Source: Opitutaceae bacterium
GTDB lineage: Bacteria; Verrucomicrobiota; Verrucomicrobiia; Opitutales; Opitutaceae
Direction: 5' to 3'
Assembly: GCA_016794785.1 (NCBI GenBank)
Contig: JAEUHC010000001.1
Span: forward strand, 248,001-312,000
DNA length: 64,000 bases
Part shown: positions 25,654 through 34,855 of the stretch, one piece after another
How the letters are laid out: every line of letters starts with the position of its first letter
Numbering within the stretch: the stretch's first letter is position 1
Notes under the pieces: model-generated
The model's database searches: none
Seen by the model: the letters and a program-made list of their open reading frames with translations, nothing else
What the model was told of the DNA's origin: nothing
Program-made: the position numbers and the translations under genes

Positions 25654-26955
25654 TCAGGGCCGCGCCGCCCACCAGAGCCGCCAGTGCTCGCCCGGCGCGG
25701 GCGCACCGCCGAAGCGCGCGAGCAAATCGCGCCAGCCGGGATCATCGCCGTGGCGCAAGGCCTCGACGAGCAGCGGCAGGACGCGCGCGCGGTTCTCCGG
25801 GCTGACATCCTCCTTGGGCCAGACCTTGGCCGGATCGACGTAGGGCGCGGCCACGCGGAGCGCGGCGCGAAGGCTGCGGCCATCGGGCGTGGCGAATCCC
25901 CAGAGATCAACGCCCACGTGGTCGCCGAGGCGCGCGAGCAGGGTGAGCGCCTCGAGGTTGAAGAGGACGTAGTTGAGCGAACGCGTGCGGCGCAGCTCGT
26001 GCGGCTGCGAGCCATCGGGCTCGATCTGGCGGGGGATGCGCTCCGTGCGGACGGTCTCGATGATTTTCTTCGCGTCGTTGGTGCGGCCGAGGACGAGCGC
26101 GAGGTGGGCGACCTGCGCCGCGAACCAAGAGCCGTGGTTGTTCTCGGCGACGGACTCGTCGGCGGCGTTCTTGCTCGTGGTGAGCCAACCGTAGAACTCG
26201 GCCAGCCAGGCGCGCATGGCCGTGGCGTCGGCGGCCGGCCAGGCGCGGGAGCCGGCGAGGAGCGCTAGGCCGTCGTTGAGCGTCATCAGGTGGCGCGCCT
26301 CGATCAGGCCGGTGCCGCGGCCGGGGCTGCGGCCGGGGATGCCCTGCGCGTGCTGGAAGTTCGGGTTCATGCGCGTGGCGGGGTCGAGAAACCACACGCG
26401 CGTGAGCTGCGCGGCCTTCTGCGCGTAGCGCTCGTCGGCCGTGAAAAAGTAAGCGAGGCCGAGGGTGCGGACGGATTCGCCGGTGCGGCGGAAGGCGAGC
26501 ATGTCACCGCTCGCACGGCTTTCAGGATTCACCACGCCGTCGCGCTGGATGTAAGGGAGGCCGTCGGGCTTCGTCGGATCGGGCCACCAGTAGGGGCCGG
26601 CGCTGTAGTAGTCATGGGGATCGCCGCTGGCGGCGACGCCCGGGCTGTCGAGCACGGAGGCCGGCTTGAGCTCGAGGAGCTGGTCCGCCTCGGCGCGGAG
26701 CGCGGCGACCTCGCGCGCGAGCGCCGCATCGCCCCGCGCGAGGCGGACGCGGTTGGCGACGAGATCGCGGGCGTCGAGGGCGAATGTGCGGGGGGCCTCG
26801 GCGGCGGGGGCGACGAGGACGGCGGCGAAGCAGAGCAGCGCAAGGCGGATGGTTTGAAGTAGGGCGGGTCTGTGACCCGCTCTTCGGGCACTCCACGCGC
26901 GAAAGGGCGGGTCACAGACCCGCCCTACTTGGCTGCGCCGTTTCGCGAAGATCAC
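25654..26955 (-). CDS. Secreted alginate-lyase-family enzyme with REPIN in its signal peptide
   Basis: A 433-residue protein of the alginate lyase family (alpha/alpha toroid). Its signature NNHGSWFAAQVAHLALVLGR lies near residue 270, equal to the NNHGTxxxxQVAxLALFLG block with the catalytic His, and YSAGPYWWPDP near 118 and NFQHAQGIPGRSPGRGTG near 196 line the cleft. It would cut uronate-rich polysaccharides in the periplasm. The GTG start at 26955 is 5 bases after the receptor stop codon. Residues about 9-33 come from a palindromic element and split a normal signal peptide: MIFAKRRS before, QTIRLALLCFAAVLVAPAAE after. No other start exists downstream of the element, so the enlarged n-region is probably translated. 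Confidence 0.8.
   Translation of the reverse strand: MIFAKRRSQVGRVCDPPFRAWSARRAGHRPALLQTIRLALLCFAAVLVAPAAEAPRTFALDARDLVANRVRLARGDAALAREVAALRAEADQLLELKPASVLDSPGVAASGDPHDYYSAGPYWWPDPTKPDGLPYIQRDGVVNPESRASGDMLAFRRTGESVRTLGLAYFFTADERYAQKAAQLTRVWFLDPATRMNPNFQHAQGIPGRSPGRGTGLIEARHLMTLNDGLALLAGSRAWPAADATAMRAWLAEFYGWLTTSKNAADESVAENNHGSWFAAQVAHLALVLGRTNDAKKIIETVRTERIPRQIEPDGSQPHELRRTRSLNYVLFNLEALTLLARLGDHVGVDLWGFATPDGRSLRAALRVAAPYVDPAKVWPKEDVSPENRARVLPLLVEALRHGDDPGWRDLLARFGGAPAPGEHWRLWWAARP
26857..26930. repeat. REPIN-like element, family A, inside signal-peptide coding region
   Basis: A perfect 24-base inverted repeat (26857-26880 and 26907-26930) around a 26-base spacer. Each arm starts, from outside, with AAGTAG and folds into GCGGGTC-TGT-GACCCGC. 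The GTAG head and small internal hairpin in two facing copies match the layout of REP doublets (REPINs). It lies entirely inside the alginate-lyase-family gene and keeps its frame open. Confidence 0.8.
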
Positions 26956-26960
26956 GATGC

Positions 26961-29900
26961 TCAGAAACTGAACGTGTTGGTGAGATACCAGCGGCGCTCG
27001 GGGGCGAGGCGGGTGGTGGCGACTTCACCCCAGGGCTGCACGGTGACCGGCAGGAGGGAGTCGCGGCCGATGGCGTTGCGCACGTTGAGCTGCGCCTTCC
27101 AGCGAATCTTGCCGCCGAAGATCGGGCGGCCGTAGCTGGCGAAGAGATCCACGTTCAGATCATCGGGGCCGTAGTAGGGACGGGCGATGTCGATGAGCAC
27201 GCCGCCGTCGGGCTTGCGGGTCGTGGGATAGCCGAGGGCAAACTTGTCCTGCCAGCGGACGCCGGCGCCCAAGGCGAAGCCCTTCAGCGGAAGCCCGAGG
27301 AAGGGCTCGGAGCCAAACGTGTAGTTGGTGACGAGATTGACGCGCCACTTGCGCTGCTCGGCGCTCACGGAGCCCTCCGTGGCGAGCGCGGTGGCGAGCG
27401 GCACGTAGAGGTTGGCGTCGAGCCACTGGCCGTAGGTCAGCGTCGTGGGCGGCAACGGCGAGCCGGGCACGTAGCCGGTCGGGTAGTTGCCGCGCGGCGT
27501 GTTCGCGAGCTTGTCGAAGGTCGGCTTCATGAGGGCGACAAAGCTCTTCATGAACGGGAGCGAGTTGCTCTGCACGGTCTCCTGCTTGGCGACGTTCATC
27601 ATGATGCGCCAGCGGGGCGTGGGGTTGAACACGAAGTCGGCTTCGAGGCCCTTGGCCGTGGTGTCCGTCGTGTCGGTCGCGCCCGCGAGGCCGGTGTTGA
27701 GGATGCCGGAGACGGAGATGTTGGGCGCGGTGCCGTTGATCCGGAAGCTGTGCAGCTCGCGGTAATTGGCGGGCAGGGCACTGAAGAGCAGCTCGATGTC
27801 GGCGTTGCGCTGGGCGGCCATCTGTGGGTTGATGTTGCCCTCGACGGCCCAGGCGGCGGCGGCGCCGAAGATGTTGTTCACCGTGGCGGCGGTGAAATTG
27901 CTCCAGCTGAAGCTCGCGCCCTTGATGGCGGTCTCGAAGCGGTTCAGGCGCACGGAGAACTTGTCGTTCAGCGTCGAGAAATTGAACCCATACTCGCGCG
28001 TCTCGCCCTGCGGCGAATCCCAGCTGACGCCAAAGGGACTGATACGGCCGCCGAGGGGCGTGAAGTTTTCCGAGCGGTTGATGAACACGCTCACATCCGA
28101 GCCCGCGGGCAGCTTCAGCCAGCGCTGCGGCCAGCGCAGGACGGCGCCGTAGCTCTTGATCTCCTTGGAGACATAGGGCGGCGGCTGCCGATCGAAGAGT
28201 TCGAAATCCCCGAAGCCGAAGCGCGCACGGCCGGGATCGAGGCGGTCGGCGGGATTGACCCGGTAGGCGGTGCTCTGGTTGGCGGAGAAATCCTCGTCGC
28301 GGCGCCAGCTGAGCGTCGTGATGAAGTGGTCACTGAGCCAATAGCTCTGCAGCACGAAGGCCTGCGACTTGATGACCTCGCGCGCGGCTGTGCCGGGGCC
28401 CGCCAGTTCGATGAGCGTGGACGGCGCGGAGACGAAGTCGCCCGGATCGGTGGCGTTGCCGGCGCGGCGGAAATAGCTCACCGGGATCGTCGCGCCCGCC
28501 TGGATCTGCGGGATCTGAATCGGCTGCAGGCGGAGCGGGTTGTTGTTCCCGATGATCGACGGCCCCATGTAAACGATGATGCCAGGGCGGCGGACATTGA
28601 TGCCAAGATCGCCGGAGGTGCTGGCGTCGAGCGCGTCGCCGAGTGTCGAGGTCACGGGACGCTGCTCGAGCAGGTCGGTCCGGCTCTCCTCATAGAGGCC
28701 GGTGAGGGAATGGCGGCCGAGCCAGCGCGCCCAGCCGGCCTTGAGATCCTTGAAGTCGTAGCGGAGGAAACCAGTCGCCTGCCCGCCCTCGCGCGCCTCG
28801 AAGCGATCGCGCCAGTTGGAGAGACCGTAAACCGCGTAGGGGCGGCCGAGATTCGGGTTGGCCTGGCCGTTGGGCAGCGTGACCGACGTGTCGAGGAAGA
28901 TGTGGTTGGCGTTGTTGATCGAGAAGAAGGAATTGCGCGAGCGGCGGTCGATGCGCTGCGTGTCGTAGGCGAGCGAGAGGCCCGCGCGGTTCTGCCAGAA
29001 GGACTGCTCGAGGCGGACGTTGAAGGCGTGGAAGGACTCGTCCTGCCGCGACGATTCGTCGATGAGCCGGTTCTTGAAATCGAAGGCCGAGAAATCCGTG
29101 AAGCCCTGCGCCTTGATGCCGGCGGGCACGAAGCCGGGGAGCTGGCCGGGCGGGACGTTGGCCGCGGTCCAGTAGCCGGCTGGGAAATCGAAGATGTTCT
29201 GCGTATGCAGAAACCGGATCGAGTCGGTGAGCAGGTTGCGGTTGGCGATTGGGTGAAAGACCTGCGTCTTGACGGCGTTGGCGGCGTTGGCGGTGGTGCT
29301 CGGCGTCGTGGACATGAACCCGATCGAGGGCGCGCGGTCGGTGGGGTTGCTGTAAACGTAGGTCGGCCCGAGCGTGATGGAGTTGCTGAAGAAGAAGCCC
29401 TCGGTGGCGGTGCCGTGCGGGCCGTTGTAGGCGGGGTCGTCGTAGGCGCGCCAGTCGTAGCTCGGCCGGCCCGCGGCATACCACGGCGCGGGGACGCTGT
29501 TGTAGGGCAGTGAAATCAGCGGACGGTTGGCGTTGATGCGGCCCGACTCGAAATTGGCGCGGAGCACGGTGGTCGTCGTCGGCTTGATGGTCAGGGCGCC
29601 GTAGATGCGCCGCTTGTCCTCAAACGCCGGCCGCTGGTTGAACTCCTCGCGCTCACGCAGCGAGGCGAGGCGGAACGCGACCTTCCGCGGCACCAGCACG
29701 AGGTTGAAGTCGGTGGAGGCGCGCAGGCTGTCGTTGTTGCCGTAGCGGAGTGAGACGGAGTATTTGTTGCCGCGGAATTCGGGCTCGAGCAGGGCGGTGT
29801 CCACGACGCCGGCCGCGCTGCCGACGCCAAAGAGCGCGGCGTTGGGGCCGCGGTTCACCGTCACGGTGCCGGTGTTGTAGGAATCGAAGGGAATGGTGGT

Positions 29901-30359
29901 GCCGAAATAGCCGCGCGTGAAGGTCGGCGAGCCAAGCCCGCGGGAACGGCTCGTGCCCTGCGGATCGATGCGGGCGGCGTTGCCGTTGGGGCGGGCTTCG
30001 TTGATGTCGTTGTTGGCGCCGGAATAATTTCCCCCCGCGCCCGCCACATCCATGCCCGTCGCAAAGACGAGGAGGTCGGAGGCATTGGTCGCGCCGAGGT
30101 CATCGATCAGATCCTTCGTGTAGATCGAGATGGAGGCGGCGAGTTCCTTGACGGGGGTGTTGAGCCGCGTGCCGGCCAGCGTGGAGGAAGCCTGGTAGCC
30201 GGTGTCCTTCTCGGACTGCACGACGAAGGGCGAGAGCACCTCGACGGGCTCGGAGCCAACGGGCTTGGCCGGAACAGTCGCTTGCGCGTGCAACGACGGG
30301 GCGATTATAACGAACGCAGCGGCGGCAGCGGCGAAGAACGAGCAGGGGCGTGCTTTCAT
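26961..30359 (-). CDS. TonB-dependent outer-membrane receptor
   Basis: An 1132-residue receptor. The signal peptide (MKARPCSFFAAAAAAFVI..., cleaved after LHAQ) begins at the ATG at 30359; an upstream ATG at 30389 would add a ten-residue n-region. The mature N-terminus has EVLSPFVVQSEKDTGYQASS, the TonB-box-like and extension segment seen in the other receptor here. The plug includes NRGPNAALFGVGSAAGVVDT (about residues 165-185), and the barrel ends with the terminal Phe of WYLTNTFSF. Position directly upstream of the alginate-lyase-like gene, and downstream of an enolase-superfamily gene and tandem TonB-domain proteins, suggests oligosaccharide import. The substrate is inferred from context only. 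Confidence 0.92.
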   Translation of the reverse strand: MKARPCSFFAAAAAAFVIIAPSLHAQATVPAKPVGSEPVEVLSPFVVQSEKDTGYQASSTLAGTRLNTPVKELAASISIYTKDLIDDLGATNASDLLVFATGMDVAGAGGNYSGANNDINEARPNGNAARIDPQGTSRSRGLGSPTFTRGYFGTTIPFDSYNTGTVTVNRGPNAALFGVGSAAGVVDTALLEPEFRGNKYSVSLRYGNNDSLRASTDFNLVLVPRKVAFRLASLREREEFNQRPAFEDKRRIYGALTIKPTTTTVLRANFESGRINANRPLISLPYNSVPAPWYAAGRPSYDWRAYDDPAYNGPHGTATEGFFFSNSITLGPTYVYSNPTDRAPSIGFMSTTPSTTANAANAVKTQVFHPIANRNLLTDSIRFLHTQNIFDFPAGYWTAANVPPGQLPGFVPAGIKAQGFTDFSAFDFKNRLIDESSRQDESFHAFNVRLEQSFWQNRAGLSLAYDTQRIDRRSRNSFFSINNANHIFLDTSVTLPNGQANPNLGRPYAVYGLSNWRDRFEAREGGQATGFLRYDFKDLKAGWARWLGRHSLTGLYEESRTDLLEQRPVTSTLGDALDASTSGDLGINVRRPGIIVYMGPSIIGNNNPLRLQPIQIPQIQAGATIPVSYFRRAGNATDPGDFVSAPSTLIELAGPGTAAREVIKSQAFVLQSYWLSDHFITTLSWRRDEDFSANQSTAYRVNPADRLDPGRARFGFGDFELFDRQPPPYVSKEIKSYGAVLRWPQRWLKLPAGSDVSVFINRSENFTPLGGRISPFGVSWDSPQGETREYGFNFSTLNDKFSVRLNRFETAIKGASFSWSNFTAATVNNIFGAAAAWAVEGNINPQMAAQRNADIELLFSALPANYRELHSFRINGTAPNISVSGILNTGLAGATDTTDTTAKGLEADFVFNPTPRWRIMMNVAKQETVQSNSLPFMKSFVALMKPTFDKLANTPRGNYPTGYVPGSPLPPTTLTYGQWLDANLYVPLATALATEGSVSAEQRKWRVNLVTNYTFGSEPFLGLPLKGFALGAGVRWQDKFALGYPTTRKPDGGVLIDIARPYYGPDDLNVDLFASYGRPIFGGKIRWKAQLNVRNAIGRDSLLPVTVQPWGEVATTRLAPERRWYLTNTFSF

Positions 30360-30444
30360 AGGGTAGAAAAATCCAACCCTGATTTTCATAATTATCAAGA
30401 AAAAGCGCCGAAGCCGGCGAAATCCTGTCGAGCACGCCACCCGC

Positions 30445-31743
30445 TCAGGCCGCTCCCGGCGTGACGAGCTGGGTGTAGTGCGGCAGGGGCGCGAAGATCC
30501 CGCCGCTGCGCGCATAGTAGTCGGCGTCGAGTTCGAAGACACCGCGGCGCGTCGTCGCCCACGGCGCATCGGGCGCCGGGTGATGGCGGCGCATCGCCCC
30601 CCAGTTCTTGTAGTTCTGGTGGCCGTTGGTCTCGACGAGCCCGAGGCCCAGGCCCGGAAACGGCGCGAGGCGCGCGGCCACGGCCTTGTTCCACTCGACG
30701 AGCAGCGGGTTCACCGTGAGGTCCGCGCAGAAGCACGGCACACCGCGCTCATGCGCGAGCTTGGCGATCTTGAGCGACATCGAGAAGGTCTTCGCGATCG
30801 GCTTCAGCGCGATGGCGGTGTAGCCCATCTCGATGCGCGCGAGCGCGTCCTTGTCCGTGTGCGCGCTCTCGTCAGCGGCGATCCGCACGGGGATGTCGCG
30901 GATATCGATCTCCAGCTCCTCGGGAAACGGCTCCTCGACGACCGCGATCTGGTCGAACGCGCCGATGGCGCGCGCGTGGTCGAGCAGGCGCAGCAGCGTG
31001 TCCTTGGACTCGTAGCGGCCGTTGGCGTCGAAGTAATACGGGAGCTTGCCGCTCGCCGTGTAGGGCGTGCGCGCGTGGCCGATGGCGGCGTGGATGGCGC
31101 TGATGCGGGCCTTGTCCTTTTCAAGCATGTCGGCCTGCGAACCCGGCTGGCCCAGCTTGATTTTGATGAAAAACGACCCCGCCTCGACCATCGCGCGAAT
31201 CTCCTCGATCGGGATCGCGTAGGCGGCGAGCGGGATGCTCGCGACGCGCGCGTGGCGATGCGCCAGCGCGGGCCGGAAGGCCGCGGGCACGAGTTCGTCG
31301 AACGCCGTGATGCCATGCTCCGCCGCGTAGAGCAGCCACGCCGCAAAATCGACGCCCACGAGGGCGTTCAGCGCGAAGGTCTCGCGCAGCCCGGGGTGGC
31401 CCGTGATTTTTTTAGCGTAGGCAAACACCTCGTGGCGCGTCGCCTCGAGCAGCGCGATCGGATCGGTGAACGACTGGCCGTTGAGCATCTGGAGCGCACG
31501 CTCGGTCACGGCATACATGAGGGCGTTGCCGCCGCTCTCGCTGTGGCCGGCGAAAACCTGCGCGTCGCTCCACAACACGCCCTGCGTGCAGAGCCCGAGG
31601 CCGCGTCGGCCCGAGGCGCTCTCGAGCAGCGCCGCGCTCTGCCAAATCTCGGTCTGATAGCCGCCCTTGAAGCCAAACGGCCGCACGAGCGGCTCGCGCT
31701 CAAAGTTGGAGCCCACGCGGGCGATGGTGATGGAGTGGGACAT
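30445..31743 (-). CDS. Enolase-superfamily enzyme (muconate lactonizing/epimerase-like)
   Basis: A 432-residue enolase-superfamily protein. Metal ligands are visible as Asp239 (YYFDANGRY), Glu270/271 (VVEEPF) and Asp291-Glu292 (AADES). The acid/base residues are the KxK pair at 194-196 (FIKIKLG) and Lys314 (ALKPIAKT), the arrangement of the muconate lactonizing enzyme subgroup, which includes dipeptide epimerases and acid-sugar-related enzymes. It has no signal peptide, so it acts in the cytoplasm. The gene is 85 bases upstream of the receptor gene on the same strand. Substrate may be a sugar acid, given the alginate-lyase-like neighbour, but a cycloisomerase or racemase role cannot be excluded. 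Confidence 0.78.
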   Translation of the reverse strand: MSHSITIARVGSNFEREPLVRPFGFKGGYQTEIWQSAALLESASGRRGLGLCTQGVLWSDAQVFAGHSESGGNALMYAVTERALQMLNGQSFTDPIALLEATRHEVFAYAKKITGHPGLRETFALNALVGVDFAAWLLYAAEHGITAFDELVPAAFRPALAHRHARVASIPLAAYAIPIEEIRAMVEAGSFFIKIKLGQPGSQADMLEKDKARISAIHAAIGHARTPYTASGKLPYYFDANGRYESKDTLLRLLDHARAIGAFDQIAVVEEPFPEELEIDIRDIPVRIAADESAHTDKDALARIEMGYTAIALKPIAKTFSMSLKIAKLAHERGVPCFCADLTVNPLLVEWNKAVAARLAPFPGLGLGLVETNGHQNYKNWGAMRRHHPAPDAPWATTRRGVFELDADYYARSGGIFAPLPHYTQLVTPGAA

Positions 31744-31771
31744 GATGGGCGGAAAAAATCAGTGCGTCGGC

Positions 31772-33145
31772 TTATTCGGTCGGCGGAGAAAAATTAAAGG
31801 GAATACGCACCAACACATCAGCCGGCGCACCGCCGCGCCGCGGCGCGCGAAACACCCACTGCTGGATCGCGGTCGCCGCCGCCCATCCAAAGGCGTCGTG
31901 CGTGGCCGACACCACCCGCGGCAGGCGTCCCCGCCCCTCCCGATCGATTACAAACTCCACGATCGCCTCGCCCGCCGGTTTTCCGGCTGCGCGCAGGGCC
32001 GCCGGATAGACTGGCGACACGCGGTAAACTGGCGCCAGCGGCTCATCAAGCCCATCGGCGCCGCGGATCGCATTGGCGCGGGCCAGGATCAAGAGCCGGG
32101 CCAGCGGATCGGTCTTCTCGTCGGCAGCCGCGGGAGGCGCAAACTCGACACGCTTGAGCAGCGCGACCTCGACCGGACCGGCACGGCCCTCGGCCGGCTC
32201 GAAGACCCACGCCTCCATCGCCGCGGCCAGGGCGTGGCCAAACTCCGGTGCGCTGGCCTCGCGGACTTTGACTTCGCCGACCGTGCCGTTCGACCGCACG
32301 ATCAGCTCGACGCTCGCTGATCCCTTTTCGCCCTTGAGCAAGGCCGCGTGCGGCCAGACCGGATCCACGACGATGTCGGGGCGGGGTGCATCAGCCGGAG
32401 CGGTGCCGTCCGGGGCCGTGAGTCGGTTGGCCGCGAGCACGGCCGCGCGCGTAGTGCGGGGTGCATCGAAGGACACCGCGCCCCTGAGTTCGGCCCGCAC
32501 CGGCAGATCGCCTTGGCGGGCTGGCTTGAACTCCCAGCGCTGGCTGTCCTCAAGCGCGGGCGGCACAAAGTCAGCATGTGTCGCGCCCAGCACCCTCACT
32601 TGGCCGGCCCGCCCCTCAGCGGTGACCTCGCACTCAAAGATCACGCGGCCCGCGAGCTTGCGGTCGCGCAGGCTCTCCGGGTAATCGCCGAGCGGCGAGG
32701 CCGTGAGCTCAGCGGGCTCGCGTGGTGAAGGCTTGGGCAACAGATGCGCCGGCGGAAGCAGACCGGGTTTCTTCGGGTCGGGCTTCGACGGATCAAACAT
32801 GAAGGGCACATCCAGGCTCATGGCGACAGCCGTGCCGGACTCGCGCGCCGGCGTGAACACCCAAGTGCGCACCGCCGCCACCGCACTCTCGCCGAGTCGG
32901 GGATCGGTCTCATCAAGCACGCGCGCCTGTGTGACGCGGCCCGCTTCGTCCACCACGATGCGCACTGTCACAAAGCCGCCGACGCGCGCGCTGCGGGCTT
33001 CCGGGGGATAGACGGCGGGCGTCCACGTCTGGAGGAGCGGCGCGCTGTCGGCGACTGCGGCAGTGTCGGGTTTACCCGCGCCAGCGGCACCGAAGACCAG
33101 TGTCGGCGGCAGCATCAGGCCATATGCGAGGAGGAGCCTGTTCAT
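31772..33145 (-). CDS. Periplasmic protein of four tandem TonB C-terminal-like domains
   Basis: A 457-residue protein with a signal peptide (1-19) and four repeats of the TonB C-terminal fold, at about residues 35-115, 140-225, 250-335 and 375-455. Each repeat has the pattern YPxxxRxxxxxGxVxVxxxVdexGrVxxxxVlxatdpxxxxAaxxAvxxWxFxPAxxxG. Ordinary TonB has one such domain after a transmembrane anchor and Pro-rich spacer; here there is no anchor beyond the signal peptide and only a short Pro-rich linker (PDPKKPGLLPP...). It lies 9 bases after the stop of a paralogue with the same design and just upstream of an enolase-superfamily gene and a receptor. Energy transduction by it alone is doubtful. 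Confidence 0.82.
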   Translation of the reverse strand: MNRLLLAYGLMLPPTLVFGAAGAGKPDTAAVADSAPLLQTWTPAVYPPEARSARVGGFVTVRIVVDEAGRVTQARVLDETDPRLGESAVAAVRTWVFTPARESGTAVAMSLDVPFMFDPSKPDPKKPGLLPPAHLLPKPSPREPAELTASPLGDYPESLRDRKLAGRVIFECEVTAEGRAGQVRVLGATHADFVPPALEDSQRWEFKPARQGDLPVRAELRGAVSFDAPRTTRAAVLAANRLTAPDGTAPADAPRPDIVVDPVWPHAALLKGEKGSASVELIVRSNGTVGEVKVREASAPEFGHALAAAMEAWVFEPAEGRAGPVEVALLKRVEFAPPAAADEKTDPLARLLILARANAIRGADGLDEPLAPVYRVSPVYPAALRAAGKPAGEAIVEFVIDREGRGRLPRVVSATHDAFGWAAATAIQQWVFRAPRRGGAPADVLVRIPFNFSPPTE

Positions 33146-33154
33146 GTTTATCTC

Positions 33155-34837
33155 TCACTTCTTCTCCGCCGCGCTGCCAAAAACCATCGGCACTTGCACA
33201 CGGACGGCCACCGGCTTGCCCCCGCGCAGGGGCGGCTCGAAGCGCCAGGCGGCCACGGCCTGCACTGCCGCGTAGCCAAACGCCTCGTCCGTCGCGGAGA
33301 CGATGCGCGGCAAACGCGACCAGCCTTCCTCGTCGATGATGAATTCGATGAGGGCTTCGCCGGTCGTAACGGTATCCGCCACCGCCTGCGGAAAGCGTGG
33401 CGGGCCGCGCGATCGCGGCACCGGCGGCCCATCCAAATCTCGCGCCTGCCGGATGGTCTCCGGGCGCTTCTCCTCGCGGCGGAGCAGCGCGAGGTCCTCC
33501 TCGCTGACGAGCTGCCATTGCCCGTCCTCGTTGAACTCCTGCTTGAAGCCAAGGATGGCCGGGCCCGGCTTGCCGGCCCGCAGCGCGGGTTGAAACGTGA
33601 AAGACTCAATCGCCGCCTGCACCGCCCGGCCAAACTCCGGGGCGCTCGCCTCGCGCACATCCGCGCGCACGACCCGTCCCTTTTCGTCCACGATGTAGCC
33701 GACGGAGGCCTGGCCCGATTTCCGCGCCTTGAGCAACGCGTAGGGATAGACGGGCCGCACGGTGCCGGTCGGCTTTGGCGGGGTGTCGTAACGATAGGCC
33801 TCGGGCAGCTTGGCCATGTCGGCCTTGCGGGGCGCGGTGAGCGGGCCCCGGCCGCCATCGTAGGTTTCGTTGAGACTGAAGATAATCGGCACTTGCATGC
33901 GTGTCGCCACCGGTCGCTCCCCGACTCGCGCCGCCTCAAATCGCCATCGCCGCACCGCCTCGATCGCGGGGTCGTCGAAGGACGGATTGAGGGAGCGGAC
34001 GACGTAGGCGTTGCGCACGCGGCCTTCGATATCGACCATGAAATCCACCATCACCTCGCCCCGCATGCCGCTCACGCGCATTTCGAAAGGGTAGATGGGG
34101 GGCACCTGCGAGATCACCCGCGGTGGCGTGCCCCCGCGCCCGAGCTGAGTATGCCGCGGATCGATGGTCACGACCACAAACGGCACGCGAACCTGCGCCG
34201 GCACCGCCACGCCACCCCGTCGCGCCGGGGCAAACCGCCACGCGCTGGCCGTGATCGCAAACGCGCGCGCCAGCTCCGGCGGAGCTTCGCGGACGGCCGT
34301 GACGGCACCAGTCTCATCCACTGTCACTTCGGCCTGAATCACTTCGTCGGGGATGGCGTCGTCGGACTTTTTGCCCGCCGGCAGAGCGCGCCGCACCACG
34401 GCGACCTCCAATAAACGGGGCGTGGCCTCCTCTCCTTTTTCCCGCGCGGAAACGGGGTTGAAGATGACGGCAAAAGTGGTCGCGGTGTTGACCCCTTTCT
34501 TGTCGCGCCGCCCGGGTGACCAGGCGTAACCGCCGGATTTACCCAGGTGCGCCGCGTGTTCCAAAGCCGGTTGGGTCGCGTGCGGATTAAGCATGAGCAC
34601 CTTGCCCTTGCCATCGACGATCAGGTCGAACGCCACGTAGCCGATCTCGGCGGTGGCCCGCAGCTCAGGCGGAAATGTGATCTGCGGACTGCCTTTCAAC
34701 ACCGGCAGCTCGTCCGGGGCGTCGTGTGGAACCTGCCACACCGGTTTCGTGATGGTGACATCCTGCGCACCCAGCGCGCCGAGGACGAGCAGCGGCAGCA
34801 CGCCGCGGCGGAGCTGGGCGAACAAATGCATGGCCAT
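33155..34837 (-). CDS. Periplasmic protein of about five tandem TonB C-terminal-like domains
   Basis: A 560-residue protein with a signal peptide (residues 1-24) and about five repeats of the TonB C-terminal fold, at roughly 45-125, 140-220, 230-312, 345-425 and 460-555. Conserved units include IYPFEMRVSGMRGEVMVDFM and VYPYALLKARKSGQASVGYI, each followed by a W-R/T-F-x-P-A strand. It has no transmembrane anchor of the ExbB-interacting type. The gene is followed 9 bases later by a shorter paralogue with four domains. They may be substrate- or receptor-binding periplasmic proteins built by duplication of TonB C-terminal domains. Start ATG at 34837, with another in-frame ATG two codons on. Confidence 0.82.
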   Translation of the reverse strand: MAMHLFAQLRRGVLPLLVLGALGAQDVTITKPVWQVPHDAPDELPVLKGSPQITFPPELRATAEIGYVAFDLIVDGKGKVLMLNPHATQPALEHAAHLGKSGGYAWSPGRRDKKGVNTATTFAVIFNPVSAREKGEEATPRLLEVAVVRRALPAGKKSDDAIPDEVIQAEVTVDETGAVTAVREAPPELARAFAITASAWRFAPARRGGVAVPAQVRVPFVVVTIDPRHTQLGRGGTPPRVISQVPPIYPFEMRVSGMRGEVMVDFMVDIEGRVRNAYVVRSLNPSFDDPAIEAVRRWRFEAARVGERPVATRMQVPIIFSLNETYDGGRGPLTAPRKADMAKLPEAYRYDTPPKPTGTVRPVYPYALLKARKSGQASVGYIVDEKGRVVRADVREASAPEFGRAVQAAIESFTFQPALRAGKPGPAILGFKQEFNEDGQWQLVSEEDLALLRREEKRPETIRQARDLDGPPVPRSRGPPRFPQAVADTVTTGEALIEFIIDEEGWSRLPRIVSATDEAFGYAAVQAVAAWRFEPPLRGGKPVAVRVQVPMVFGSAAEKK

Positions 34838-34855
34838 GCCTCAGGTTGCCTGCGC

